Shown: positions 29,301 through 37,944 of the stretch, piece by piece | Layout: the number at the start of each line of letters is the position of its first letter | Position numbering within the stretch: the first letter of the stretch is position 1 | Assembly (NCBI RefSeq): GCF_024733555.1 | Contig: NZ_JANIOF010000001.1 | Location: 248,001 to 312,000 of the forward strand | Source: Paenibacillus sp. SC116 | GTDB lineage: Bacteria > Bacillota > Bacilli > Paenibacillales > Paenibacillaceae | Length of the DNA stretch: 64,000 bases | Direction of reading: 5' to 3' | The notes under the pieces: generated by a model | Databases searched by the model: none | The model's input: only the letters and a program-made list of their open reading frames with translations | Told to the model about the DNA's origin: nothing | Position numbers and translations under genes: made by a program

Positions 29301-29554
29301 GCAAAGAAGGCGAACCAAAGACGTATGTTCAGCACCTTATGGCTCGTGATGCAGAGCAGCTGATCCGTATTCTCGATGAGGGCGGACACCTGTATATATG
29401 TGGAGACGGCACCAAGATGGCGCCTGATGTGGAGGCGACGCTACAGCGTGCATGGGAGGAAGTGCATGGGGAGAATGAGCGCGAGTCCGCGGCTTGGCTG
29501 GAAACCTTGCTGGATGAAGGCCGTTATGCGAAGGATGTATGGTCAGGGGTTTAA
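26381..29554 (+). CDS. CYP102A-type cytochrome P450 / NADPH-P450 reductase fusion
   Basis: 1057 residues, colinear with P450 BM3. The haem domain has the FDKR block, DGLFTS (the BM3 F87 position), the oxygen-activating AGHETTSG helix near residue 265 and the haem loop [10 protein letters not shown] near 390. A linker near 465-480 leads to a flavodoxin-like FMN domain ([21 protein letters not shown]), an FAD domain (RYYSISSSP) and an NADPH domain ([17 protein letters not shown], ending YAKDVWSG). The family hydroxylates medium and long-chain fatty acids at subterminal carbons in the cytosol, self-sufficient with NADPH. One residue is inserted near the BM3 R47/Y51 substrate anchor. Start has GGGAGGA upstream. 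In Bacillus relatives the gene is fatty-acid inducible through a TetR-type repressor; none is next to it here. Confidence 0.97.
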   Translation: MEQHIPQPKSFGPLGNLPQLDLEAPVQSLMRLAEELGPIFRLELPGGRKELYISGHELVEDACDETRFDKRVWAPLQKVRAFTGDGLFTSATTVPNWQRAHNILLPSFSQMAMRGYHEMMVDIAVQLIQKWLRLNPDESVEVAEDMTRLTLDTIGLCGFDYRFNSFYREQSHPFITSMTRALDEAMGQLQRLNIQQKLMVVTKRQFQHDIQAMYALVDKIIAERKAHGEASGNDLLAHMLNGQDPATGERLDDENIRFQIITFLIAGHETTSGLLSFALYYLLKNPDKLQKAYEEVDRVLVDAVPSYTQVRELAYIRMILNESLRLWPTAPAFALYAKEDTMLAGKYPMKKGDSVNVLVPIVHRDKAVWGEDVEAFRPERFEDISKVPHHAFKPFGNGQRACIGQQFAMQEAVLVLGMVLKHFEIIDHTNYQLKVKESLTLKPDGFTMRVLPRSEQGFTIAAVDESAQQKKTGTSVAANNRVEGHNTPLLVLFGSNLGTAEGIARELADMARNQGFRTEVAPLNTWAGKLPKEGAVFIVTASYNGKPPSNASEFVKWIQEADRSECEGVRYAVFGCGDHNWASTYQEVPRLIDEQLAARGAVRLTSLGEGDASGDFEIQVETWREQMWQDVMSALGLQLNEETAKETNNLTVQFVSGIVGTPLAESYEAFHAKIADNRELQSPDSGRSTRHIEISLPEGVTYSEGDHIGVLPINRKELVIRVLRRFKLDATDHLILSATGRSAAHLPLERPVSVLDLLSHSVELQEAATRAQLRELASSTVCPPHRRELEALLEEEAYKTQIKQKRVTMLDLLERYEACEMAFDRFLELLPPLKARYYSISSSPRVHADQASITVGVVHAPAWSGDGEYRGVASNYLAERQPGDSIVIFVRTPETEFQLPKRTETPIIMVGPGTGLAPFRGFLQARNVLKEEGYQLGPAHLYFGCRSECDFIYHDELKQYEEDGIVTLHTAMSRKEGEPKTYVQHLMARDAEQLIRILDEGGHLYICGDGTKMAPDVEATLQRAWEEVHGENERESAAWLETLLDEGRYAKDVWSGV

Positions 29555-29600
29555 GTGATGAAAGGGTCTCATGCTAAGGAGTAGGACTTGTTAAGAAATC

Positions 29601-29634
29601 GAAAAGAGCTATCTATTGGCGATAGCTCCTTCTC
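29601..29634. terminator. Bidirectional terminator between P450 and a membrane protein gene
   Basis: Perfect 8-bp stem GAGCTATC (29606-29613) and GATAGCTC (29621-29628), with AAAA on the left and T-rich sequence on the right. Confidence 0.75.
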
Positions 29635-29635
29635 T

Positions 29636-30034
29636 TTACTTGTTTAGCTTTATAATATGTTTTATCCCTATATGGATTAAATAATGCGTAATGGCTCCAA
29701 CAGCTCCCCAATATGATACATGGAATGTTACGTGGAGTACGTACAGACTTATACTAATTGTAGGTATTAACGAAATAGCTGGGGTGAGCCAGAATATTAG
29801 CACACCTATTAGAGCATAGATAGTGATGATTAATATTGAACGACTAGATAGGAGCTTCCATTTTCTCAGAACAAATATGACAAGTATCTCAAGTACAGTT
29901 ATCATCACAAGTATTCTAATAAAATATCTAATGAAATTTTCTAAGAAGGTAAAATGCTCTACATCAAGTGAAGCAATTGAAGTTAGTACAATAGCCGAGA
30001 GTAGGATATTGATAATTCTATATAATATCGTCAT
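29636..30034 (-). CDS. Small four-helix membrane protein of unknown function
   Basis: 132 residues with four hydrophobic helices and short polar loops (for example FIRYFIRILVMITVLEILVIF and SILIITIYALIGVLIFWL). A GAGGAAGG site lies about 11 bases before the ATG. No family recognised. It stands alone on the minus strand and ends at the shared terminator. It could be an integral membrane accessory or immunity-type protein, but nothing in its neighbours says so. Confidence 0.65.
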   Translation of the reverse strand: MTILYRIINILLSAIVLTSIASLDVEHFTFLENFIRYFIRILVMITVLEILVIFVLRKWKLLSSRSILIITIYALIGVLIFWLTPAISLIPTISISLYVLHVTFHVSYWGAVGAITHYLIHIGIKHIIKLNK

Positions 30035-30223
30035 AATCCCCGACCTTCCTCAGAATAGTCATTAAGGTACCTATTTTATCTATATTCACGAATCATATCA
30101 TCAGCTTTCTTGTTTGTTAAGTAGGCGTTATATAAAGTGATATCGGTAGCTAATGGATAATCCTGTTCATTTTGGTCAACAGTAAGAAATGGGGTTTGAC
30201 GAAATGAACGGAGGTTTTAGGCA

Positions 30224-31087
30224 ATGCCCGGTGAGTTAGAAATATTATTAAGAACGTTATCTGCTGTTGTGGTACTGTTTCTAATGACGAAGCTGCTAGG
30301 TAAACGACAAATTTCTCAGCTATCTTTATTTGAATACATAACGGGGATTACAATAGGTAACTTGGCAGCATATATATCTTTAGACTTGGATGCGCAGTGG
30401 TATTATGGTCTTATTTCCATTTCAGTGTGGGTGGGGATATCCCTGTTAGTTGACTTGCTCCAATTGAAGAGCAAAACAGCAAGGGACTTTATCGATACGA
30501 AGACTACAGTTCTCATAAGAGATGGGAAAGTACTGGAGCATAACCTGCGCAAGGAGCGAATAACAGCCGACGAGCTTATGCAGCAGCTGCGTAAAAATAA
30601 TGCCTTTAGTCTTGCTGATGTGGAATTTGCGAGTATAGAACCGAGTGGGGAAATTAACGTGCTCCTTACGAAAGAAAATCAGCCACTCACGGCTAAAGAT
30701 ATTGGACTTTCCATTCAAAATGAACATGTACCTCAACTTGTAATTATGGATGGAGAAATATTGGATGAACCATTGAAGGAACTTGGGCTTGACCGCAACT
30801 GGCTCAATAAAAAGTTGGATGAATATCGTGTCAAACAAGATGAGGTATATCTTGCTCAAGTGGATTCGAAGAAAGAACTTTATTTGGATATGTACGCCGA
30901 TCATATTAATGTGAATAAGAAAAAGACATCCCCTCCTTCTGAATTACTTGCCTTGTTGAAGAAATGCGAAGCAGATTTGAAATTGTACGCGGATAAAACA
31001 AAAGACAAGGAGATTAAACAGCTTCATGAGCGCTTCTCCACAGACTTGGAAAATGTGTTATCTGATATGAATCCTATGGCTAAGTAG
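30224..31087 (+). CDS. DUF421 membrane protein (YetF/YrbG family)
   Basis: 287 residues. Two or three N-terminal helices carry MTKLLGKRQISQLSLFEYITGITIGNLAA in its usual place, followed by the cytoplasmic YetF-like domain (TTVLIRDGKVLEHNLRKERIT, ELMQQLRKN, LADVEFASIEPSGEINV). The C-terminal extension is Lys/Glu-rich and coiled-coil-like. The family is widespread in spore formers, and some members are spore membrane proteins, but the biochemical role is unknown. It is a single gene followed by a terminator. Confidence 0.9.
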   Translation: MPGELEILLRTLSAVVVLFLMTKLLGKRQISQLSLFEYITGITIGNLAAYISLDLDAQWYYGLISISVWVGISLLVDLLQLKSKTARDFIDTKTTVLIRDGKVLEHNLRKERITADELMQQLRKNNAFSLADVEFASIEPSGEINVLLTKENQPLTAKDIGLSIQNEHVPQLVIMDGEILDEPLKELGLDRNWLNKKLDEYRVKQDEVYLAQVDSKKELYLDMYADHINVNKKKTSPPSELLALLKKCEADLKLYADKTKDKEIKQLHERFSTDLENVLSDMNPMAK

Positions 31088-31113
31088 GGAGAGTAATATA
31101 GTCATAACATGTG

Positions 31114-31160
31114 TACCCCTGGTCAATTGTGAAACAATTGTCTGAGGGGTATTTATTTTT
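31114..31160 (+). terminator. Intrinsic terminator after the DUF421 gene
   Basis: Two-part stem: TACCCCT (31114-31120) with AGGGGTA (31145-31151) and CAATTGT (31124-31130) with ACAATTG (31134-31140), then a T-rich run. Confidence 0.85.
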
Positions 31161-31249
31161 CTCTTAGTAGCAGACATGATATGATGTTAGTTAGACATCT
31201 ATCAAACTAATACATTTTATTTTGTTTGACATAAATAGGGGTGAAGCAA

Positions 31250-31912
31250 ATGGTTCTAAAAGAGAAAACAGCATTGCTTGTAGGCGCAACAGGATTGGTC
31301 GGAGGGCATTTGCTGCCTATATTGCTAGAGCAACCAGCCTATCATAAAGTTAAGATTTTTACCCGAAGAAATATACAATTGGAGCATCCGAAGCTGGAAC
31401 AGATCGTGGTCGACTTTAATCAGTTGGATCAGTACTTCGATCATGTCCAAGCAGATCATGTCTACTGCTGTCTTGGTACAACAATCAAGAAAGCAGGCTC
31501 GAAAGAAGCATTCCGAAAAGTAGATTTTGAATATCCGCTAGCTATAGCAAAAATGGCGAAACAGTGCGGAGCGAGCAAGTTCCTAATGGTTACCTCCATT
31601 GGTGCAGACTCAAATTCTTCATTTTTCTACAATCAAGTAAAGGGCAATGTGGAGGAAGAAATTAAGAAATTAGGTTTGCCGTCCGTTCATTTATTCCAAC
31701 CGTCGCTATTGCTTGGCTCACGGAGTGAATCACGACCTGGTGAAAGTGCAGCCATAATGGTAAGCCCGCTGATTAAGCTGATTGCACGTGGGAGATGGAG
31801 CAAATATAGTCCAATTCAAGCGAAAGATGTAGCGGCTGCCATGTACCGGGTTGGTCAGAGCCAAGGGCAGGGGAACCATGTTCATCATTTTGAGCAAATG
31901 ATGAGCAAGTAA
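31250..31912 (+). CDS. NAD(P)H-binding Rossmann protein (HTATIP2/YraR-like)
   Basis: 220 residues from the ATG at 31250, preceded by AGGGGTGA; a GTG at 31241 lies within that site. It has the dinucleotide motif LLVGATGLVGGHLLP, the CCLGTTIKKAGS block typical of the HTATIP2-like branch of atypical short-chain dehydrogenases, and SIGADSNSSFFYNQVKG. These proteins bind NADPH and are often linked to quinone or stress responses; the substrate here is unknown. It is a single gene bounded by terminators. Confidence 0.88.
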   Translation: MVLKEKTALLVGATGLVGGHLLPILLEQPAYHKVKIFTRRNIQLEHPKLEQIVVDFNQLDQYFDHVQADHVYCCLGTTIKKAGSKEAFRKVDFEYPLAIAKMAKQCGASKFLMVTSIGADSNSSFFYNQVKGNVEEEIKKLGLPSVHLFQPSLLLGSRSESRPGESAAIMVSPLIKLIARGRWSKYSPIQAKDVAAAMYRVGQSQGQGNHVHHFEQMMSK

Positions 31913-32002
31913 AGGAGCGCTGTTTTGTTCACTCTCCTAAATATAGTTTCCATAATGGAATTATCGGAATTGATAAAAGTAGTCGATTATATACATATAG
32001 GG

Positions 32003-32038
32003 AAGGCTTGTTCTGTTTATGGAACAAGTCTTTTTTTA
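32003..32038 (+). terminator. Intrinsic terminator after the Rossmann protein gene
   Basis: 9-bp stem with one G-U pair (GGCTTGTTC at 32005-32013, GAACAAGTC at 32022-32030) and a run of seven T. Confidence 0.88.
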
Positions 32039-32203
32039 TGTTGAAAAAAGAAGGGGAAGTTATCCAATGTTACCAATAGTAACAATAAATTAATAGTTAT
32101 GAAACCATGTTGTCATTCATTTGCAGATCAAATTATATATATTCATATCCGGATTGAAAATCGGAGTGAAGAGGTTGTCACATTTGAGTATAGGGGAGAA
32201 ATC

Positions 32204-33088
32204 ATGGGACAAATTCAACAAGGAAAGACTACACGCAAGAAGTACATGTTCATGCTGCTAATGGCGTCTTCATTGGCGATGACAAATGGGTTGAGCATAT
32301 CAGCGCTCAACGATAATAAACAGAGAGAAATGAGCATGAATGCAGTAGCACTGCAAACAAAAAAACAAGCTAATTCCAAATCAAAGTCTGCGACAGTTGC
32401 GCAAGCCAAAGTTATAGCTAGCTTCTCCACTAAGATAGCACCGGGTCATGCTGGGCGCACACATAACATCAAGTCAAGTACGAAAGCATTAAATAACATT
32501 GTGCTGCAACCAGGAGAATCATTAAACTACAGTGAAATTGTGCAAAAGACGAAGAAGTCATACGGTTTGAAAAAAGCCCCTGTTATCGTTAATGGCAAAT
32601 TTGTTGAAGGGTATGGGGGAGGTATATGCCAAACGTCGTCGACACTGTATAATGCAGCCCTTCTCAGCGGACTTGAAATTGTTGAACGTCGTAGTCATTC
32701 GCTCCCAGTAGGTTACGTTGGTTTAGGAAGGGATGCGACATACGCGGATAACAGCATAGAGTTTACAATCCGAAACCATACAGAAGCTGATATTACGATC
32801 CAAACGAATACGGACAACAGCAAGATCACGATCAGCATACTTGGGCAAAAAGAAGAAGGGGTTTCGTATGAGATAAAAACGCGAGTTCTGAAAAAAATAC
32901 AGCCTAAGACCGTCTATAAGAGCAGCAGTATTTCACGTTCTAAACAAACGAAAACGATTCAAAAAGGAAAACCTGGCTATGTCGTGGAGACAAAGCGCAT
33001 AAAGAAGAAAAATGGCGTCGTCGTTGCGGAAGAACTAATGAGCAAATCCAATTATCGCGTTCAAAATACGATAAAAGGCAGACCGTAA
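32204..33088 (+). CDS. VanW-family surface protein with G5-like tail
   Basis: 294 residues from the ATG at 32204 with GGGGAGA upstream; the longer frame begins at 32099 without a site. A basic then hydrophobic N-terminus (YMFMLLMASSLAMTNGLSI) acts as signal or anchor. The VanW domain spans about residues 65-210 with LQPGESLNYSEIV, the GGGICQTSSTLYNAAL block and SLPVGYVGLGRDATYA. The last 70 residues resemble a G5 domain. VanW proteins are named from vancomycin clusters but are general envelope proteins of Gram-positives, with unknown enzymatic role. No resistance genes lie nearby. Confidence 0.9.
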   Translation: MGQIQQGKTTRKKYMFMLLMASSLAMTNGLSISALNDNKQREMSMNAVALQTKKQANSKSKSATVAQAKVIASFSTKIAPGHAGRTHNIKSSTKALNNIVLQPGESLNYSEIVQKTKKSYGLKKAPVIVNGKFVEGYGGGICQTSSTLYNAALLSGLEIVERRSHSLPVGYVGLGRDATYADNSIEFTIRNHTEADITIQTNTDNSKITISILGQKEEGVSYEIKTRVLKKIQPKTVYKSSSISRSKQTKTIQKGKPGYVVETKRIKKKNGVVVAEELMSKSNYRVQNTIKGRP

Positions 33089-33103
33089 ACGAGAATAAAG
33101 CAT

Positions 33104-33126
33104 GACCGATGTTCGAGTCTTTTTCA
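33104..33126 (+). terminator. Short intrinsic terminator after the VanW gene
   Basis: GACCGA (33104-33109) pairs with TCG-A-GTC (33113-33119, one bulge) and is followed by TTTTT. Confidence 0.5.
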
Positions 33127-33292
33127 GCTGTTCCGTACACAGATATGGTTATAGGCATACAGCGCAGCGATTGCAAGTGTGCCTATAAGCTCCTTTCTTA
33201 CATGGCTATTCATAGTGACGTTGGCCTCATCTCCTCTTCTTACACGCTCGCATAGAATAAGACATGGAGCTTATAGGAAGGGAGCTAGCTGG

Positions 33293-34033
33293 GTGCGGAA
33301 CATGCTGGATATTTTCATTCACATTCCTAAAACAGGCGGAACATCGTTTAATAGATTAATCCAGGATCACTACAGCAAGAGCCGTATTGCATTTCTGCAT
33401 GATGACCCAGAATGGTCGGTTGAGCGGTTAATTGATAAATGTAAAGATAAAAATCAAAAAATACAAATCATTTCGGGTCATTTTTCATATGGGATTCATG
33501 AGTACATCGAACGTCCTTATCGGTATATTACAATTCTTCGTAATCCGATTGAATTAGTTATCTCTTTATATGACTACATTAAAAGCATCCCTCTGCATCA
33601 GTATTATCATCTGGTAGTAGACAAGAGTTTGCATGAATTTATTTCAGAACAGCAATTCGATATATTTACTAGCAATCTGCAATCCAAATTATTGGGGTTG
33701 GCGGCGGTATTTCCTCATTTTCCAGCACTTCACAATGAGGTAGGTGTGGAAGATGCGGTATTTCCCGATCAAGCAAGTGTGCAGCAGCATTTGAGGCGGC
33801 ATTTCGCATGTATTGGTGTAATGGAAAAGTATAGGGAGTGTTTGCAACCGATGCGTGATGCACTTGGCTGGAAGAGAAGCCCTAAGTTGTACAAGGAAAA
33901 TAGCAACCCGAATCGGACTTCCGTGGACACGCTAGAGAGGGGAATCATTGAAAAGATTGCACGCAAAAATTCATTGGATACCCAATTATATTTGATGGTG
34001 GTCGAGCGTTGGTATACATCAAAAGGAAAATAA
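33293..34033 (+). CDS. Sulfotransferase family 2-like protein
   Basis: 246 residues from a GTG at 33293 with AAGGGAG about 8 bases upstream; an ATG at 33302 is also possible. The phosphosulfate-binding loop is seen at the N-terminus (FIHIPKTGGTSF), with the 3'-phosphate block YITILRNPIELVISLYDY about 70 residues later. This family uses PAPS to sulfate glycans in the cytoplasm or Golgi of eukaryotes; bacterial members are less known. No PAPS synthesis genes or linked glycan genes are adjacent, so its acceptor is unknown. It could sulfate one of the polysaccharides coded elsewhere in the window (speculative). Confidence 0.85.
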   Translation: MRNMLDIFIHIPKTGGTSFNRLIQDHYSKSRIAFLHDDPEWSVERLIDKCKDKNQKIQIISGHFSYGIHEYIERPYRYITILRNPIELVISLYDYIKSIPLHQYYHLVVDKSLHEFISEQQFDIFTSNLQSKLLGLAAVFPHFPALHNEVGVEDAVFPDQASVQQHLRRHFACIGVMEKYRECLQPMRDALGWKRSPKLYKENSNPNRTSVDTLERGIIEKIARKNSLDTQLYLMVVERWYTSKGK

Positions 34034-34180
34034 TGAGCGGCTAAATAAAAGCAACAAGTGCATACTTGGCATGTCCACAAAGTCGAATCCCCTCCATATA
34101 ATGAGCGAAGTGTTATTTCTGCTAGGAGAGGATTCTGTTATTATTCTTCATAAAATTCATAAATACTTACTTATTAACAC

Positions 34181-34885
34181 TCACTCTATCAATTTCAACT
34201 TTTTGCACAGACGATATAAATAATGAGTGCCTCGAAGCTGATCTTTGTTCATCTTATGTAAATGCTGCAACGAATCATAGGCGATCTTTCTTGCCTGCTC
34301 GATATTGTTGTGGTCCAGACCTTGAAGTGCTTCTTTAATGGTATCTAATGAGTAAATCGCTGTTCGCAAGGAACGTATAAGTAGTACGCGCTTAATATGA
34401 GAACGATTATATCTGCGATAACCATTTTGTGGGTCGCGTTCTACGGTTATAAGCCCTTCTTGTTCCCAATGTCGAAGTACAGAAGTAGGGATCGATGTTT
34501 CTTCCGAGATTTCCCCGATTGTCATCCACTTCGTTCTGCCTTTCGTATTCCATTCGTCCATTTCCAGTTCATCCAACAATTGAATCGTCTTCTCAGCCAT
34601 CAATTTGTCTTGATAAAGGGATGCTTGACTTTCATTAACCATCCATAGGGCGGCATCCATTTGTTCTGCTTGTAACTTTCGCATTACATCTGCTGTGAGC
34701 TGCATACCGAATCCAGCAGACAAAGCCCGTATACATTCGAAGTAAGCGACATGCACCTCGGTGTAGATCCGATAACCATTTGCTCCGCGCTCGATCGGGG
34801 GAACAATGCCCCAGTCTTCATAATGCCGCAAAGCGCTTGTACTTATATTTAGCTTTCTAGCAATATCGATAGGTCTTAATTTCAT
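34181..34885 (-). CDS. MerR-family regulator with two helix-turn-helix domains
   Basis: 234 residues. The first MerR domain covers about 1-70 (IDIARKLNISTSALRHYEDWGIVPP, then GYRIYTEVHVAYF) and a second covers about 118-190 (TIGEISEETSIPTSVLRHWEQEGLI, then NGYRRYNRSHIKR). A helical linker of about 45 residues joins them. Classical MerR proteins have one such domain and dimerise. No cysteines line up with the metal ligands of ZntR/CadR, so metal sensing is doubtful. It is transcribed away from the metal ATPase gene; a TTGACA/TACGAT pair (34949-34954 and 34925-34930 on the minus strand) is a plausible promoter. Confidence 0.9.
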   Translation of the reverse strand: MKLRPIDIARKLNISTSALRHYEDWGIVPPIERGANGYRIYTEVHVAYFECIRALSAGFGMQLTADVMRKLQAEQMDAALWMVNESQASLYQDKLMAEKTIQLLDELEMDEWNTKGRTKWMTIGEISEETSIPTSVLRHWEQEGLITVERDPQNGYRRYNRSHIKRVLLIRSLRTAIYSLDTIKEALQGLDHNNIEQARKIAYDSLQHLHKMNKDQLRGTHYLYRLCKKLKLIE

Positions 34886-35088
34886 CCTACACCTCTTTGG
34901 ACAATGTTCTAAGTTGGTCGTCTGATCGTAAACCTAATGCTAAAGTTTTGTCAATCAATCTGTATAGATGCAGGTGGAATTGGAGCCTAACTTTCAACAA
35001 TTGAAACCTTTATTAAAAGGCTCTGCTGCTAGTGCAAATAAGCATATCGATTCCATGTTATTGCCGAGGAGTCCAATCACACAAATAT

Positions 35089-35104
35089 TCAAATAATCGT
35101 TTGA
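35089..35104. promoter_or_regulatory. ArsR/SmtB-type operator (CadC/CzrA-like) before the metal ATPase
   Basis: TCAAATAATCGTTTGA is an imperfect palindrome matching the TCAAATAA-N-TTTGA pattern of CadC/CzrA sites. It lies 119 bases upstream of the ATPase start, within the 338-base gap between the divergent genes. Confidence 0.6.
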
Positions 35105-35138
35105 TTTTTGATATGTATTGCGATAAGATACATACATT

Positions 35139-35158
35139 ACAATAATCATTTGAATATT
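35139..35158. promoter_or_regulatory. Second ArsR/SmtB-type site before the metal ATPase
   Basis: ACAATAATCATTTGAATATT is a near repeat of the first site (CAAATAATCGTTTGA), displaced by 50 bases, or about five helical turns. Confidence 0.5.
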
Positions 35159-35223
35159 ATTGCGTGGTTGTAATATGCGAGTTATCTTAGCAGCATACTA
35201 TACAGGTTTCTTATAAGGAGTTG

Positions 35224-37587
35224 ATGAAAGTGGGTCGGTCACAAGCAGGCTCCATCGCGCAAACTCAACTAGAGCTTGAAGGCGTGCACTGTGCAGGTTG
35301 TGTAGCCAAGATTGAAAATGGATTGCGTAAGATTGAAGGGGTGACGAGCTGTAATCTTAACTTCGTCAATCAGACGCTAATTATTGAATCAACACAAGCT
35401 GTACCTAGTATGGTGGAGACAGCGAAGCAGGTCATTCGCGATATTGATCCATCTATCAAGGTAAAAGAAAAAGTACCGCTGCAGAAGATGAAGCTTACCA
35501 TCGAAGGCATGGATTGTGCAGGTTGTGTGGCGAAGATTGAAAAAGGGGTAGCGACGATCCCCGGCGTACAATCTGCCAGTGTTAACTTTGTGACGAAGCA
35601 GCTAACGATTGAGGCAAATGCTGAACAATTACAGCATGTTACTTTGCAGACGGAGCAATATATAAGGCAGCTCGATTCCAAATTTACGGTTCAAATAGAA
35701 GGGAATAGCGATGCTCAACCGCACTCCCAGTCGGCGTCTGAAGGAAAGAGCAAGCTTCCTTATATAAGGCTAGCAGCATCCATTGGGTTGACCTTTGTGG
35801 CGGTATGGGGCGGGCTGTCATCTAATCTTGCGCTGGCTTTATTCCTTGTTGCATATGTGCTGGCAGGTGGCGATGTTCTCTATAAAGCATTGCGGAATAT
35901 CACACGTGGACGTGTATTTGACGAGAACTTCTTGATGAGTATTGCTACGATTGGTGCGTTTATTATTGGCGAGTATCCTGAAGGCGTAGCGGTTATGATC
36001 TTTTATCAAATAGGTGAGCTGTTCCAAAGTATTGCAATCAATCGTTCTCGCAAATCCATTCGTGCGTTAATGGATATTCGTCCTGACTACGCTAACTTAA
36101 AAGTAAATGGTGAACTTCGCAAAGTATCACCGGAAGAGATTCAAATTGGTGATGTTATTGTCGTTAAGCCTGGTGAGAGAGTACCGTTGGACGGTAAAGT
36201 GATTGATGGCGTATCGATGCTAGACACTTCTGCACTTACAGGTGAATCCATTCCAAGGGAAGTGGAAGCGGGAAGTGAAATCCTTAGCGGCTTTATTAAT
36301 AAGAACGGTGTGTTAACCGTAGAAGTAACGAAAGCGTACAAAGATTCAACGGTGTCTAAAATATTGGATTTGGTGCAAAATGCGAGCAGTCGCAAAGCGC
36401 CAACCGAAAATTATATTACGAAATTCGCTCGTTATTATACTCCTGTAGTCGTGATTACAGCAGCATTTATTACACTGCTACCGCCATTATTTTTTGCAGG
36501 GGAAGCATTTTCAGATTGGTTCTATCGCGCACTTGTCTTTCTTGTTATTTCTTGTCCTTGTGCTTTAGTTGTATCGATTCCGTTAGGCTTCTTCGGGGGG
36601 ATTGGCGGAGCTTCCAAAAATGGCATTCTCGTAAAAGGCAGTAATTATCTCGAAGCGTTAAACGATGTGAAGTATGTTGTGTTTGATAAAACGGGTACGC
36701 TGACGAAAGGAATTTTCGTCGTAACTGAAGTACAGCCGCATGGTGACTTAACGGAAGAACAGCTTATGCGTTATGCTGCTTATGCAGAAGTGTACTCGAA
36801 CCATCCGATTGCTCTTTCCATTGTGAATGCGTATGGTCAGAACATCAATAAAGACGAACTGGATCATTACGAAGAAATATCGGGTCACGGCATATCTGTG
36901 AATGTGAGCGGGCAGCATGTGTTAGCTGGAAATGCCAAGTTGATGAAAAGAGAGGGCATTTCTTATGTTGAACCTGAATCGGTAGGTACACTTGTCCATG
37001 TCGCTGTTGATCAGCGTTATGCAGGCTATATCGTCATTGCTGATGAAGTCAAGGAAGATGCAGCAGCAGCCATTCAGGAATTGAAGTCACTTGGCGTTAA
37101 GAAGACGATTATGCTGACAGGTGATGTGAAGCGAGTAGGAGATGCTGTTGGACAGAAGCTAGGACTAGATGAGATTTATTCCGAGCTGTTACCGCAGCAT
37201 AAGGTGGAGCAGTTGGAGCGTATTGATGCACAGAAATTGCCGAAGGAAAAAGTCATCTTCGTAGGCGATGGAATCAATGATACACCCGTGCTTGCACGAG
37301 CAGATGTCGGTGTTGCGATGGGTGGATTAGGTTCTGATGCCGCGATTGAAGCAGCAGATATCGTCATCATGACGGATGAACCTTCCAAAATTCCTGCAGC
37401 CATTCGCATGGCGAAGCGCACGAGAAAGATTGTATACCAGAATATATTCTTCGCATTAGGTGTAAAGGCACTATTCCTGCTGCTAGGTGCATTCGGTATC
37501 GCAACAATGTGGGAAGCGGTATTCGCTGACGTTGGTGTTACATTGCTGGCAGTATTAAATGCGATGCGGGCGATGAAGCCGATTTGA
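35224..37587 (+). CDS. cadA: P1B-type heavy-metal ATPase (Cd/Zn/Pb, CadA type)
   Basis: 787 residues from the ATG at 35224, behind TAAGGAG. Two N-terminal heavy-metal domains carry HCAGC and DCAGC in GxHCAGCVAK/GMDCAGCVAK. The translocation helix has SCPCALVVSIPLG (near base 36550), then the phosphorylated DKTGTLT (near 36685), the SNHPIA nucleotide-binding block and GDGINDTP (near 37265). The CPC motif with downstream KTGTLTKG and eight helices fits the Zn/Cd/Pb-exporting branch better than the copper branch. It pumps divalent soft metals out of the cytosol. Two ArsR-type operators lie upstream although no ArsR gene is in the window. Confidence 0.95.
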   Translation: MKVGRSQAGSIAQTQLELEGVHCAGCVAKIENGLRKIEGVTSCNLNFVNQTLIIESTQAVPSMVETAKQVIRDIDPSIKVKEKVPLQKMKLTIEGMDCAGCVAKIEKGVATIPGVQSASVNFVTKQLTIEANAEQLQHVTLQTEQYIRQLDSKFTVQIEGNSDAQPHSQSASEGKSKLPYIRLAASIGLTFVAVWGGLSSNLALALFLVAYVLAGGDVLYKALRNITRGRVFDENFLMSIATIGAFIIGEYPEGVAVMIFYQIGELFQSIAINRSRKSIRALMDIRPDYANLKVNGELRKVSPEEIQIGDVIVVKPGERVPLDGKVIDGVSMLDTSALTGESIPREVEAGSEILSGFINKNGVLTVEVTKAYKDSTVSKILDLVQNASSRKAPTENYITKFARYYTPVVVITAAFITLLPPLFFAGEAFSDWFYRALVFLVISCPCALVVSIPLGFFGGIGGASKNGILVKGSNYLEALNDVKYVVFDKTGTLTKGIFVVTEVQPHGDLTEEQLMRYAAYAEVYSNHPIALSIVNAYGQNINKDELDHYEEISGHGISVNVSGQHVLAGNAKLMKREGISYVEPESVGTLVHVAVDQRYAGYIVIADEVKEDAAAAIQELKSLGVKKTIMLTGDVKRVGDAVGQKLGLDEIYSELLPQHKVEQLERIDAQKLPKEKVIFVGDGINDTPVLARADVGVAMGGLGSDAAIEAADIVIMTDEPSKIPAAIRMAKRTRKIVYQNIFFALGVKALFLLLGAFGIATMWEAVFADVGVTLLAVLNAMRAMKPI

Positions 37588-37730
37588 ATGAATACGTAAT
37601 GTGACTCTCAAAATCCTCAGAGATTAAAAACTTATGATTTAAGTATTACTCTGTATTCGACCTATTTCAATAGTAACTCACAATAATAGTATGTCTCATT
37701 TCGAGTGTATTAAGAAATTGGAAAAGGTTG

Positions 37731-37760
37731 TTGAGAAAAGAAAAAGAGTTCATGTATAAT
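37731..37760 (+). promoter_or_regulatory. Putative sigma-A promoter of the HNH gene
   Basis: TTGAGA at 37731-37736 and TATAAT at 37755-37760 with an 18-base spacer. Transcription would start near 37767. Confidence 0.65.
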
Positions 37761-37856
37761 TAATGAGGTAATAATTAATTGTAAAAAATGGATTTGATAA
37801 TAAGTATGCTTTATCAAGTGCGTTTGTAAAAAGAATTGAGTTTAAAAATAGCTATT

Positions 37857-37895
37857 AAAAAGGGCGTTTACTATTGTAGTAGCGCTCTTTATTTA
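37857..37895 (+). terminator. Terminator-like hairpin in the leader of the HNH gene
   Basis: AAAAGGGCG pairs with CGCTCTTT (one G-U) around a TACTA/TAGTA inner stem, then a T-rich run. It lies between the promoter and the HNH ribosome binding site, so could act as an attenuator or end a short RNA of about 125 bases. Confidence 0.6.
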
Positions 37896-37944
37896 TCTTT
37901 ATGCTACTAGTATGAAAAATTAGACATGTACATAAGGAGGTAAA

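Larger units (their letters stand above)
37588..37944. other. AT-rich gap with promoter and leader hairpin
   Basis: 357 bases without a gene. It is markedly AT-rich, holds a promoter at 37731-37760 and a terminator-like hairpin at 37857-37890 before the HNH gene, and several short AATTAAT repeats around 37758-37780. Confidence 0.7.

Noticed and set aside
26381-29554. Two separate genes for the P450 and its reductase
   Set aside because: The frame is continuous and colinear with P450 BM3 through the linker, so it is one fusion gene.
32204-33088. Vancomycin resistance suggested by the VanW protein
   Set aside because: No vanHAX, vanRS or related genes are near; VanW proteins are common envelope proteins.
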